Of a DNA stretch of 64,000 nt, positions 9,304 through 19,196 are shown in pieces. Source of the stretch: Thraustochytrium sp. TN22 (taxonomy: Eukaryota > Sar > Bigyra > Thraustochytrida > Thraustochytriidae). Both the position numbers and the translations under genes were made by a program. Numbering within the stretch: position 1 is the first letter of the stretch; every line of letters begins with the position of its first letter. A model generated the notes under the pieces. The model did no database searches. It saw only the letters and a list, made by a program, of their open reading frames with translations, and was not told the origin of the DNA. The stretch covers positions 224,834 through 288,833 of the forward strand of contig JABLUY010000015.1 of NCBI GenBank assembly GCA_013306675.1, in the 5' to 3' direction.

Positions 9304-10050
9304 TCAATCAGAGTTGCTGGCGCGCTTCTTGGCAACCTCAACGAGGCTATCGAGAACCTCCTGGGTCTCCGCGTAGCCGTCAAGGTCGCGCAAAGAGGCC
9401 AGCCAGCGGTAGATGTTGGGGTAGGTGGTCTCGTACGTGGTCGGGCAAAAGGGCGCGTCGAGCAGCACCTTGAGCTGCTCCACCTCGGTGAAGAGCGCAA
9501 TATCGGCCAAAGTCGGACCGTGATCCCCGGCGATAAACTGCGTGCGGCCCAGCTGATCGTTCATGATCTCGAGCGACTGCGACAAGATGCGCTCTTCGCG
9601 AGCCTCAGGGATCTCCTCCAGGTCGAAGCGCATGCTATGATTGGGCAGGGCGGCCGCGTTGATCTTGGCCATGAAGCGTCGTCGGATGAGCCCTGCAGCG
9701 CCGGCACGGATGTTGGTGTGCTTCCAGTCGAGCCAGCTGTCCACGGAAGCGCGTTCCTCGAGGCTGGCCGGGTACAAGCTTTCAAGCGTCGCGGCGCTGG
9801 CCCACTTGCACGCCACATAGCGCATGATGGCATGGCTCTCATGCACGGCAAAATCACCATGCACGAGGACCGGGTACTTGGCGTTCGGGTTGAGCCGCAA
9901 GAACTCGGCCGTCTGGTTCTCCCCGGCGCCCACATTCACCTTTTTGAAGTCCGTGTCCACGCCGGCCAGCCTGCAGATCCACAGCACCGCCCGCGTTGGC
10001 TGCGACGCCGGCCCGCCCAGCACTTGCACCGTGGGCCTCTGCGCCGCCAT
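9304..10050 (-). CDS. Theta-like glutathione S-transferase, paralog 2
   Basis: A 248-residue GST with the same architecture as its downstream neighbour: a thioredoxin-like half starting with GGPASQPTRAVLWICRLAG, AKYPVLVH for the cis-Pro loop, HESHAIMRY for glutathione binding, and a helical half containing GPTLADIALFTEV. Ser in SQPTRA is the likely catalytic residue by analogy with theta-class enzymes. The two genes lie head to tail on the same strand, 314 bp apart, and are clearly a tandem duplication that has since diverged mainly at the ends and in the substrate-binding C-terminal helices. Likely role: detoxification or peroxide reduction in the cytosol. The frame extends upstream without family similarity, so the ATG at 10050 is used. 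Confidence 0.92.
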   Translation of the reverse strand: MAAQRPTVQVLGGPASQPTRAVLWICRLAGVDTDFKKVNVGAGENQTAEFLRLNPNAKYPVLVHGDFAVHESHAIMRYVACKWASAATLESLYPASLEERASVDSWLDWKHTNIRAGAAGLIRRRFMAKINAAALPNHSMRFDLEEIPEAREERILSQSLEIMNDQLGRTQFIAGDHGPTLADIALFTEVEQLKVLLDAPFCPTTYETTYPNIYRWLASLRDLDGYAETQEVLDSLVEVAKKRASNSD

Positions 10051-10491
10051 GCTGCGCAAGGCCGCCGCAGGCTGTTTGTTCGCCTGTCGCCGGGCGTGCC
10101 TGCCGACGCAAGCCGCCTCCTGCGCGGCAGCAGAATCACTGTCAGCGCAGAGAGATTGGGGTCTGCCGCGCTGCTCTGCGCCCGGCCGCGGCCGTGCGGC
10201 GTGCGCCGCCGCCGGCGACGGCGTGCGCCGACCGCCGGGCCGTAAGTTACCTTTATTACTGACAGTGAGGTGAGGAGGGAGTCTGGGTACAACCCCCTTT
10301 ATGTGAAGCGTCTTCCCTGCACTGTCTGACAGGCATCTCGGCTTCCGAGTCCCGGATCTTTGCGCAAAGCCGCCGCTCGCCGGCCGTCCCGGCAGCCGCG
10401 CAGGTGCACTGCAGTGCCCGGCCCATCCCGGGCGACGAACAGTAGTACTAAGCAGCTGGCAGCACACAACAAAGAAGAACAAAATTTATCG
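10051..10491. other. Intergenic region upstream of GST 2
   Basis: No gene. It holds the word ACTGACAGTGA at 10258-10268 and a perfect 12-bp palindrome GCACTGCAGTGC at 10406-10417, which lies 75 bp downstream of the OTU gene stop and 356 bp upstream of the GST 2 start. Confidence 0.5.
10406..10417. promoter_or_regulatory. CACTGCAGTG palindrome, candidate regulatory site
   Basis: A perfect 12-bp palindrome whose 10-bp core recurs at 12593, 35626 and 62530, always outside genes. A regulatory role is inferred only from the recurrence and placement upstream of genes. Confidence 0.3.
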
Positions 10492-12027
10492 TCACAGGTC
10501 CAGAGCATTGTAATGCACGCCGCCACAGTAGAGCACATTAATCGTGCGTGCCCGGGCCGCCGCAGCGCCGGGCAGGTCGAAGCACGAGATGCGCTTGTAG
10601 CCAGAAGATGCCGTGGTGTACTTGGTTCGCCCAAAGCGGGTCCGCTCGCGTTCGTAAATGTGCACGTTCACGCCCATGAGGCGAGAGCAGGCTGCACACT
10701 CAATGCCACCGCCCCAACCCGTCACAGCCATGCGCCTTGCATACTGCGCCACAGACAGCTTGCTGTCCCAGCGGATCCAGTCCTCCAGCGGCGTTTCTGC
10801 GATCTCCAGGCGCGGGTTGCGCCCAATGAACTCCGCGATCTGCCTGCGCAGCTGCGTGGCGCTCACCGCGCGGCCCAGTCCATACGAGAGCGAGTGGAAG
10901 AGACAGTTCCCATCTCCGGGCATGGTCACGACGCGCGCCTTCTGCAGGTAGACCACCTTGCCGCCGCCATCGCCTCCCAAGTGTCCAGCTTTGCGCCGCT
11001 GCGCGTCCGGATGCTTGTCGCGTTGCTTGCCAAAATGAGGGCAGGCCTCCGTTACGTGCTCACAGCTATCGCAGCGGTCGCAGCGACCGCCTGGCAAGCC
11101 CTGGCCCGACGCCGCCGTTTGGGCGATGGCGCGGCGCCCCCGTTTCTCCTCATGGCCTGACCTGCCGCCTTTAGCATCCGAGAGCTGCGCGACCCTTGCG
11201 CTCAAGTCCTCCGAGTCTGCATACTTGTGCTCGTAGTCCCACGACGACGATGGCGGAGCCACCACACGCATGCGCCTGCCAGTGCTGCCCTTGGCGTCCT
11301 CTGCACCAGCCCACTCATTTGACCTGTGGCGATAGGGACGTCCGCTTGCTTGTGACGGAGGAGTACCATCACAGTATTGCTGGGCGGAGCTACGGGGTGA
11401 GCGGGATTCCACCGAGGAAGACCGCTGCGCGCGCCGCGCGCGAATCAGATCCAACCGCGGCACAGAATCATTGTCCCCTTGACTCGACGTGCGGGCCAGC
11501 CCGCTTGCAGCGTACTCCTCGAGCGGACCAAATGACGCGGAGCACTTGGCCGACCCAGGCGAGCCGCGCCGCGCCACTTGAACGGACTGCCGCTCACACT
11601 GCTGATGGCGCTCTTGGAGGCCGTACGTCTGCGCCTGCGCCTGCGCCGCTTGCTCACGCCGGCGGGGCTGTGGCGAGAGGTGTCCACTCGGCCCTTGCCC
11701 GAGCACGTTACGCTGGTGGGCATACGCTTCTTGCGAAAGGTGTCGTCCTCGCTGGCGCTCCCCGTAGTAGGCATGCTCGTACGAGTCGTCTCGATGCTGT
11801 GGCGGTGCAGATCTGCGGCGCAAGCGTGAGTCGTCGTGGCCGCCGCCGTCCGCTCCATCGTACATGCCACGGCCCAAGCCAATCGGGTCCTTGGCCTCGC
11901 TCCGCGAGCTGGTGTACCGGGAGAACCGCGACGTGGACAGGGATTGGCGTGCGGACTCGCGCGAGCTTTCCAGGTCGCTCAAAAATTCTTGTTGCACGTG
12001 GCCCCTTGCCGCACCGCGCAGCTCCAT
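10492..12027 (-). CDS. OTU-domain cysteine protease with long N-terminal extension
   Basis: A 511-residue protein ending in an OTU-type domain (about 358-511), the fold of ubiquitin-removing cysteine proteases. The catalytic motif MPGDGNCLFHSL gives Asp372 and Cys375, and the C-terminal GGVHYNALDL gives His505 with Asn507 nearby, so the triad looks complete. Residues 316-329 contain a short cluster CDRCDSCEHVTEACPHF resembling a zinc knuckle. The first ~300 residues are low-complexity, rich in Ser, Arg, Gln and Gly, and probably disordered. Its start lies 882 bp from the start of the divergent ARL2BP-like gene. Ubiquitin specificity cannot be predicted. Confidence 0.88.
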   Translation of the reverse strand: MELRGAARGHVQQEFLSDLESSRESARQSLSTSRFSRYTSSRSEAKDPIGLGRGMYDGADGGGHDDSRLRRRSAPPQHRDDSYEHAYYGERQRGRHLSQEAYAHQRNVLGQGPSGHLSPQPRRREQAAQAQAQTYGLQERHQQCERQSVQVARRGSPGSAKCSASFGPLEEYAASGLARTSSQGDNDSVPRLDLIRARRAQRSSSVESRSPRSSAQQYCDGTPPSQASGRPYRHRSNEWAGAEDAKGSTGRRMRVVAPPSSSWDYEHKYADSEDLSARVAQLSDAKGGRSGHEEKRGRRAIAQTAASGQGLPGGRCDRCDSCEHVTEACPHFGKQRDKHPDAQRRKAGHLGGDGGGKVVYLQKARVVTMPGDGNCLFHSLSYGLGRAVSATQLRRQIAEFIGRNPRLEIAETPLEDWIRWDSKLSVAQYARRMAVTGWGGGIECAACSRLMGVNVHIYERERTRFGRTKYTTASSGYKRISCFDLPGAAAARARTINVLYCGGVHYNALDL

Positions 12028-12908
12028 GCCGGCACGCCAGCTTCCGCCAGCTCGCTAGTAGCTAGCCAGCGGAATCGTCACGCAGACGCACTTTGACGCA
12101 CGCGCGCGCCTGTGCGCTGCGTCACGCCAGTCTATCTATCTATCTGTCTGGCGGTGTGGATGTACTCGCAATCGGCGCCGTCAACGTGACGCGGCGTGTG
12201 CGGCTCCCGGACCTGCCAATGACGGTGTCGATTCGACCGCTGGCAGTATCCGTTGGGTAACATCGTGCACGCTGACGTTCTCCGAACTTTTCGAACTTTC
12301 GGATCATGCTGTGTCTAGCTAGCTACTAGCTAGAGCTACTAACTTAGGTACTAAGACTTAACTTACGTGTGTCTGTCAGATGGTGACAGTGAGGTTGGCT
12401 GCGGTCTGTGCTGCCAGTGGGCCAGGCTGAGGCTGACAGTGCCACAGTGGCCATCTTGGTGGGCGGGGCTTTGCGCACTGGCACCGCCGCGCCGCGCCGC
12501 CGCGGGTGGCGCACACCCCCTCCTTCCTCCCTCCCGAGTCCCGCCCCATGATCGTGACCGTGACGCCGTGACTGGCCCGCCCGGGGCCCGTGCACTGCAG
12601 TGGCCAGGGTGGTCTGCGGATGGACCCCGCGCCGCGAGAAGGAATCCACTCGGTCAAGTCGCGCGTCAAGTTGCACCCGCACCCGAAGGCGAGCCCATGT
12701 GGACCCTGGTACGTCTGGCTGAAGTGCAGGCTTGCATCCAGGCCTGGGCAGAGCCAAACTAGCCAGCTGGATAGCTCAAGCTTGCTTGCTCGTGCCCGGG
12801 CGCGCAGCAAGCCAACTCAGCGAGCAACCCAGCAAGCGCAGACGTCGCAGGCATCTGCGCCAGCGACCTCACGCCGGAGCGCATCTTGCCGCCAGGTCTT
12901 TCAGCGTC
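12028..12908. other. Divergent promoter region between OTU and ARL2BP-like genes
   Basis: No gene. It contains a TCTA run at about 12128-12147, CTAG/AGCT words near 12314-12340, two CTGACAGTG/GTGACAGTG words near 12380 and 12430, tandem CGTGAC words near 12552-12572, and a CACTGCAGTG palindrome at 12593-12602. This is one of the densest clusters of these words in the window. Confidence 0.5.
12593..12602. promoter_or_regulatory. CACTGCAGTG palindrome, candidate regulatory site
   Basis: Perfect 10-bp palindrome about 307 bp upstream of the ARL2BP-like ATG. One of four copies in the window, none inside a recognised gene. Confidence 0.3.
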
Positions 12909-13532
12909 ATGGAGTCAAAGTTTGCGGAGCCCTCCGAGGTGCGGCGCGGGAGCTCGTCCAAGCCCGGCTGTGAGAGCAAGTTCGCAGACGAGGGCGAACC
13001 GCTCGAGTTGAGCGAGTCGAAGCGCGGCGACAGGGATGATGACGGCGTCGAGTCTAAGTTCGCGGATGGCATGGACGCCACGCCAGCAGACGAGGAGACG
13101 CAGCTGACCAAGGCGACCAGCATCTTCGGCGATGACCTCATTGTGGCCAAGCTAGTGGAGTTCTGGGGTCAAGCGCTTTCCGAAGACATCAACACCTTTT
13201 TTTCGGACTACTGCGCGGAGTTTGATGACGACAGCGAGAATAAGCTCGTGTACACCAAGATTCACAAGCGGTACGAGACGATCATGGAGGGCCACCTGCA
13301 GACCTTTCGTAAGGAACAGGGCATCACCGAAAGCGAGTTTTACAGTCGCGTTCGCAAGGCCACCGACAAGAGCGAGCTCGCACAATTGGTCGTCGAGCTC
13401 GTGCTCAGTTGCGCCGACTTTGAGTGCTTCGTGGACATCATGCGTTCCAAGCGCCGTCAGCTGGAGGACTCCGAATCGCGCTTTGAGGTACTTCATGAGG
13501 ACGACCGCGCCTCCTGCGAAGCCAAGACGTGA
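12909..13532 (+). CDS. ARL2BP: ARL2BP/BART-domain protein
   Basis: A 207-residue protein with a BART domain at about residues 70-185. This all-helical domain binds the GTP forms of ARL2 and ARL3 and acts in cilia and mitochondria. Family features visible are the DINTFFSDYCAEFDDDSENKLVYTKIHKRYE segments (acidic FDDDSENKL then YTxIHxxY) and the later VELVLSCADFECFVDIM. The N-terminal 65 residues are charged and contain the motif ESKFA three times, at residues 2, 22 and 48, an unusual short repeat. The frame is open upstream to an ATG at 12732, but that part is low-complexity; starting at the first ESKFA unit is the simplest choice. Confidence 0.85.
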   Translation: MESKFAEPSEVRRGSSSKPGCESKFADEGEPLELSESKRGDRDDDGVESKFADGMDATPADEETQLTKATSIFGDDLIVAKLVEFWGQALSEDINTFFSDYCAEFDDDSENKLVYTKIHKRYETIMEGHLQTFRKEQGITESEFYSRVRKATDKSELAQLVVELVLSCADFECFVDIMRSKRRQLEDSESRFEVLHEDDRASCEAKT

Positions 13533-14039
13533 TTGTTGCACATGAGCGATACTTTTCGAGAATGTGGCTTTTGAACATCTTGCCCAGTACTGCCCTGCAG
13601 GTGCTGGCCTTGAGATTGGCCACAGCCTGTCAGAGTCACGGACCAGTGCCAGTAACTTAGTGCCAGGCTCACTGCCAGACTCAGGACGGCCCTCACCCTG
13701 GCCCGTCACGGTCCGGCAGATGACTCCGGCGCTTGTTACGAGTACTACGAGACGACCACTGCCTGCACTGTGGCGCCGCTGGCAGCGAGGACGCGGACGG
13801 TCAGGTTCGTCGCGCCACGCCAAAACCAAAGCCAAGCGGCCGAGATCCAAGCCGGCAGGGCAGGCAAAGCTCGCAAGCAGCCTGACATCCGGGCGCGAGT
13901 GCGGCGGCCGGCGGGCGCGCGCGCGCGCGGGCGGGCCGGGCGGGCGGGCGAGGGGGCGGGTGGACTGCGGCAGCGGGCCAACGACAGCGGCAGCAGGGTC
14001 GGCTGCTGGGGCGGGGGCAGCGAGCGCCGGGCGAAGGAA
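13533..14039. other. Intergenic region upstream of PP2C
   Basis: No gene. It has several CACTG/CAGTG words between about 13640 and 13770 and GTCACGG words near 13635 and 13705, followed by a GC-rich low-complexity leader before the PP2C ATG. An in-frame ATG exists at 13770, but the intervening translation is Arg/Gly/Ala-rich without family similarity. Confidence 0.5.
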
Positions 14040-15297
<1,258 letters not shown>

Positions 15298-15540
15298 NNN
15301 NNNNNNNNNNNNNNNNNNNNNNNNNNNNNNNNNNNNNNNNNNNNNNNNNNNNNNNNNNNNNNNNNNNNNNNNNNNNNNNNNNNNNNNNNNNNNNNNNNNN
15401 NNNNNNNNNNNNNNNNNNNNNNNNNNNNNNNNNNNNNNNNNNNNNNNNNNNNNNNNNNNNNNNNNNNNNNNNNNNNNNNNNNNNNNNNNNNNNNNNNNNN
15501 NNNNNNNNNNNNNNNNNNNNNNNNNNNNNNNNNNNNNNNN
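15298..15540. other. Assembly gap (243 unknown bases)
   Basis: All bases are N. The gap is bounded by two different microsatellites (AGCAG on the left, CT on the right), so it most likely hides unresolved repeat; its real length may differ. Confidence 0.99.

Positions 15541-15593
<53 letters not shown>
15541..15593. repeat. CT dinucleotide microsatellite
   Basis: About 26 CT units begin at the right edge of the gap. The remainder, up to the protease stop at 15718, shows no gene. Confidence 0.95.
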
Positions 15594-15595
<2 letters not shown>

Positions 15596-15717
15596 ATCTC
15601 TGCTCCATCCAATCCCTCTTTGTGTGTATTATCGAAGTCACTAAGCAATTGCCTTTATTTCCGCCCGCCGGGGCTGCTGCCCGGACGCCACTGCACATCA
15701 CGAAAAGAAGGGCTGAC

Positions 15718-17136
15718 TCATGGCTCGCGCTGCAGGCCACGTGTCGCCTCCATGCACACGAGCAGTTGAGCGACGAGAACCGCGATGCCAGAGACGGCGC
15801 CGAGCGAAAACTGCACGGCCTCCGTGGAGCGCGAAGTGGAGGTGAGCAAGCTGTCGTGCGGATGGATCCCGGGCTTTGCGCCAAGGTCCGCGCCGTGCTC
15901 GATGCCCGCCCGGCCACACTTGCCGCGCGCAGGCCGCGCAAAGCCAATGCGGCGTCGCGCAACGTCAAAGAAGGTGTAGTATGCACGCATGAAGGTGTCG
16001 CCCAGAACCGTGCGGTCGTTTGCGGGCTGAATGCCCAGACAGTAAACGGCCGGCTCGTAGCGAATAAAGTACATGGAGGGTGGCAAGTCCAGACGAAGAC
16101 CGGCAAAATCAAAGCTCAGTGTCGGGAAGCCCTCAGGCGGCACGGTGAGACAGACGCCCTGGTCGAAGATGGTCTCCTCCGTGCATACGCCGGGCAGCCG
16201 GCAAAAACGGCCCTGGAAGAAATCCACCAGGCGGTCCCACAGGTCTCTCTCCAAGAGCAAAAGCGTCGTGCCGCTGTCCACGATGGCCTGCCGCGGAGCC
16301 TCGCCGTTCCCGCCCTCCACCTGCTGGCCTCCGACCGAGAGCCCGGTCAGCCCGATGGAGTAGTACGTGCCGAAGAGCCCCGCGCTGAGCATCGGCACGC
16401 TTCGCAGCTGGCCTTCATACAGGCCCTCTGCCTTGCCATCACTGCCCAGCACGAGCTGCCCCCCTTCGTCGCCAAGGCACATCCCAAAGGCCCACAGATT
16501 GTCGCGGTCCGCTGCCAGCACTGCCTCATACGAGGGCGGCGAGCAAGTCGGGTTGCAGTTGAGCCGTGGAAGCCCAAGCCCCCAGATTCCATCCACGCGC
16601 GTTGGCCACGGCCCGGTCTCGCGCAGCGCGCGGTAAAAGACCACCTTACCGAAGCTCTCGTTGTTGAGCGACAGCCGGTCGATCTCAAGGATGCCCTCTG
16701 AAGACACGTGGTAGTCCGAATCGCCGCCGTACTCGAGGTAGAAGCCACAGTACGCCGGCGCCAGGCCCGCGCAGCACCGCGTCCCGTTCGACTCGCCGCG
16801 CCTGCACATCCACGTCCCAGCCGTGTTCGCGCCGCAGTGCTCGCTGCCGCATTCCACAGGCTCGCCGCTACGAAAGCCGCTGGTCGTGCTCAACACCAGC
16901 GAGCTTGACCCGGTATCCACCTGCAGCCGCAGGTCCTTCGTGTCGCCCACCCCCACATACGCCCAGTACTCCCCCAGCGTCGCAATGCCGCCGTGCAGCT
17001 CCACCACCACGCCGCCCTTGCCGTGATCGCTCGAGCTCACAGCGCCGCTCGCGCCACCTCGCGCCAGTACCAACGCCACCGTCGCTAGCGTCGCCCAGCG
17101 CGCCGCCCAGCGCGCTGCGCACGCGCGTCGCCCCAT
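15718..17136 (-). CDS. Membrane-anchored pepsin-like aspartyl protease
   Basis: A 472-residue A1-family aspartyl protease. A signal peptide or anchor (about 10-32) is followed by the two-lobed catalytic region. The first catalytic site is Asp74 in LQVDTGSSSLVL, the second Asp287 in AIVDSGTTLLLL. The region between holds many Cys residues (CGSEHCG, CRRG, RCCAG, CNPTC), as in secreted/vacuolar and plant or BACE-like proteases with extra disulfides. A hydrophobic segment at about 443-463 near the C-terminus predicts a type I membrane protein. The frame continues upstream to 17403 without family similarity; the ATG at 17136 is at the signal peptide. Divergent from the RP2-like gene. Confidence 0.92.
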   Translation of the reverse strand: MGRRACAARWAARWATLATVALVLARGGASGAVSSSDHGKGGVVVELHGGIATLGEYWAYVGVGDTKDLRLQVDTGSSSLVLSTTSGFRSGEPVECGSEHCGANTAGTWMCRRGESNGTRCCAGLAPAYCGFYLEYGGDSDYHVSSEGILEIDRLSLNNESFGKVVFYRALRETGPWPTRVDGIWGLGLPRLNCNPTCSPPSYEAVLAADRDNLWAFGMCLGDEGGQLVLGSDGKAEGLYEGQLRSVPMLSAGLFGTYYSIGLTGLSVGGQQVEGGNGEAPRQAIVDSGTTLLLLERDLWDRLVDFFQGRFCRLPGVCTEETIFDQGVCLTVPPEGFPTLSFDFAGLRLDLPPSMYFIRYEPAVYCLGIQPANDRTVLGDTFMRAYYTFFDVARRRIGFARPARGKCGRAGIEHGADLGAKPGIHPHDSLLTSTSRSTEAVQFSLGAVSGIAVLVAQLLVCMEATRGLQREP

Positions 17137-17889
17137 CGCCGCCCGCGCGCAGAGGCGCGCGCAGGCGCGGGATCGCCGTTGGCCTTTTACTGTGCTTTTG
17201 CTGATCAGATGGCTCGGACTCAGTTGATCTTTCTTGCAGTGGCCACTGGCCAGTGAACAGTCGAGCCCGAGGCACTCCGAGGAGCCTTCAAGTTGCCAGT
17301 GGCAGAGGGCCAGATTGACAAGAGAGCTGAAGAGATCGAGACCGACCGGGCTGACCGGCGATCGGGGCTTGGAGCGCGGCTCCATTCGCCGGGTCCTTGT
17401 CACCTCGAAAGAAGAGTGACTCGAACTTGGCCGGTGTCACCTGGCTGCTCGCCCAGCCAGGCCAGCCCGCTGCATACGATCTCGGAGTGAGGCGGATGAG
17501 GCGGGCCGTGGCTTCAACTCGAAGTGGTGGATCGACCCTTGGCAGGCCTTAACTTACCAAGACGGGCCTGACAGCGCTTGCGCACGCCCGCCTGCCACTC
17601 ACTGACTGACAGAGACTGCCCTGCTTGCTCCTGGCGTCCCGAGTCCTAGGACCGTGACTGGCGGGTGGCGGTTCACCGGTCAAGTCGCGGTCACGGTCGC
17701 TGCTCCGACTCGGAGTCGGACGCCCAGCATGAAACGCCCGCCATGGCCGGCACGGCGGCAACACGGCCTGTCCGCTGACTCACAGCTTTGCGAAAGCATG
17801 CGGCTGGCCACTGGTTGCGCACACAGAACGGCTTCGGAGGAGTGAGTCTGCGTGAGTCGCGTGTTGCGCACAGGCTTATTCGGGGCAGG
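17137..17889. other. Divergent promoter region between aspartyl protease and RP2-like genes
   Basis: No gene. CAGTGGCCACTG-type words occur near 17239-17256, CCGTGAC/GTCACGG words near 17651 and 17688-17697, and a near-perfect inverted repeat (TCCGACT, 3-bp centre, AGTCGGA) at 17704-17720. The frame of the RP2-like gene is open from 17788. Confidence 0.5.
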
Positions 17890-19020
17890 ATGATGAACAT
17901 GCTCAAGAAGGTGTCGCCCACCCCGGCCGGGGTCGAGGCGGCCAAGGCACAGGCGCACGCCACAGGCGCCAAGGTAGAAGCCAAGGTCAAGGGCTGGAAG
18001 AAGTTCTACAAGGGCACCATCACGGCGTACGATGCCGCGAGCGGCACGTACAGCGTGGAGTTCGAAGACGGCGATAAGAAGGATGGCGTCAAGGGCTTCA
18101 ACATCCGCCCTCTTGTCACCGCGCAGACGTACACGGCCCCGGACGGGAAGGTCTTCGAAGACCGCGCCGTGTACCGCAAGTACGTGAGTGACACGTTCTA
18201 CACCTTTCGCGGTCAGCAGGGCGCCACGCTTGCCAAGAAGGAGGGCGAGATTGCTGGCCAGTCCTTTACGCTCGACGGACTCAAGGACTGCACCGTTCAG
18301 CTCATGGACCACGCCGACCAGGTCTTGGTTGACGGCCTTGAGAATTGCAAGGTCCTCATCGGCCCCAGCAGCGAGTCCGTATTCGTACGCCGCGCCAAGA
18401 ACTGCGAGTTTTACATCGCATGCAAGCAGTTCCGGTGCCGCGACTGCGAGTCCTGCACGGTGTCCCTCTACTCCAAGACCGAGCCTGTCGTGGAGACGTC
18501 CACCAAGATGCGCTTCTATCCGTATGCCGCCGCGTACCCGGGCCAGACGGCGCACTTCGCCAAGGCCAACCTCGTGCCGGACCATAACCACTGGTGCAAC
18601 GTCTTCGACTTCAACAAGGGCGACAGCTCCATCCCCGAGCCGCACTGGGAGTGTATCCCGGAGGCCGAAGGCTGGCCTTCCTGGGACATGGGTGAGGCGC
18701 CGGAGAATCCGGTGCCGAGCTCCGCGAGGGCTGTTGTTGAGCCCAAGGAAGGAGGCTTCGCCATTGGTACGTCGCAACAAGATGCTCAGCGCGTCTTCGA
18801 GGAGACCCATGCCGTTCAAGCGCCGCTCGCACCGCTCGCACCGCCCGTCTCTGCCGCCCCAGCTACCGAGGCTCCTCCTGCCGCCGAAGAGGAGGCCGCC
18901 TCGTCGGTCGTCGAAGCCGACAAAGAGGAGGCCGTCGAGGCATCGTCCGCGGCAACCCCTTCTGAAGTCTGTGAACGAGAGCAGGTAGAGCAGCCGCTGG
19001 CAACCACCACGGAAGAGTGA
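17890..19020 (+). CDS. RP2: RP2-like C-CAP protein with N-terminal Tudor-like domain
   Basis: A 376-residue relative of RP2, the GTPase-activating protein for ARL3 in ciliary cargo release. Residues 26-76 form a Tudor-like module (GAKVEAKVKGWKKFYKG, then VEFEDGDKKDGV). Residues 117-245 form the C-CAP/TBCC beta-helix. The GAP finger is kept: IACKQFRCRDC supplies Gln180 and Arg182, equivalent to the catalytic Gln/Arg of RP2, and Glu202 of VVETST is also conserved. The C-terminal ~110 residues are Ala/Glu/Pro-rich and disordered, replacing the NDK-like domain of animal RP2. No MGC acylation motif is seen at the N-terminus. An in-frame ATG at 17788 would add 34 residues. Convergent with the SAM-domain gene (176 bp). 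Confidence 0.88.
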   Translation: MMNMLKKVSPTPAGVEAAKAQAHATGAKVEAKVKGWKKFYKGTITAYDAASGTYSVEFEDGDKKDGVKGFNIRPLVTAQTYTAPDGKVFEDRAVYRKYVSDTFYTFRGQQGATLAKKEGEIAGQSFTLDGLKDCTVQLMDHADQVLVDGLENCKVLIGPSSESVFVRRAKNCEFYIACKQFRCRDCESCTVSLYSKTEPVVETSTKMRFYPYAAAYPGQTAHFAKANLVPDHNHWCNVFDFNKGDSSIPEPHWECIPEAEGWPSWDMGEAPENPVPSSARAVVEPKEGGFAIGTSQQDAQRVFEETHAVQAPLAPLAPPVSAAPATEAPPAAEEEAASSVVEADKEEAVEASSAATPSEVCEREQVEQPLATTTEE

Positions 19021-19196
19021 GTGGTCGGCTCGGCACTCTCGGAAGCATAGGATTCCAAATGGTAAGGGAAAGTCAGTTTCTTCGCCTTGGCTGTCCTGCC
19101 GTGCCACGGTGGTACCATATCGTCAAGTCACCAGAGCTGAGTTTGAAAAAAGCTTAGTCAGAGAACCACCAGGTGACGATTTACAAAGGTAGTCTT

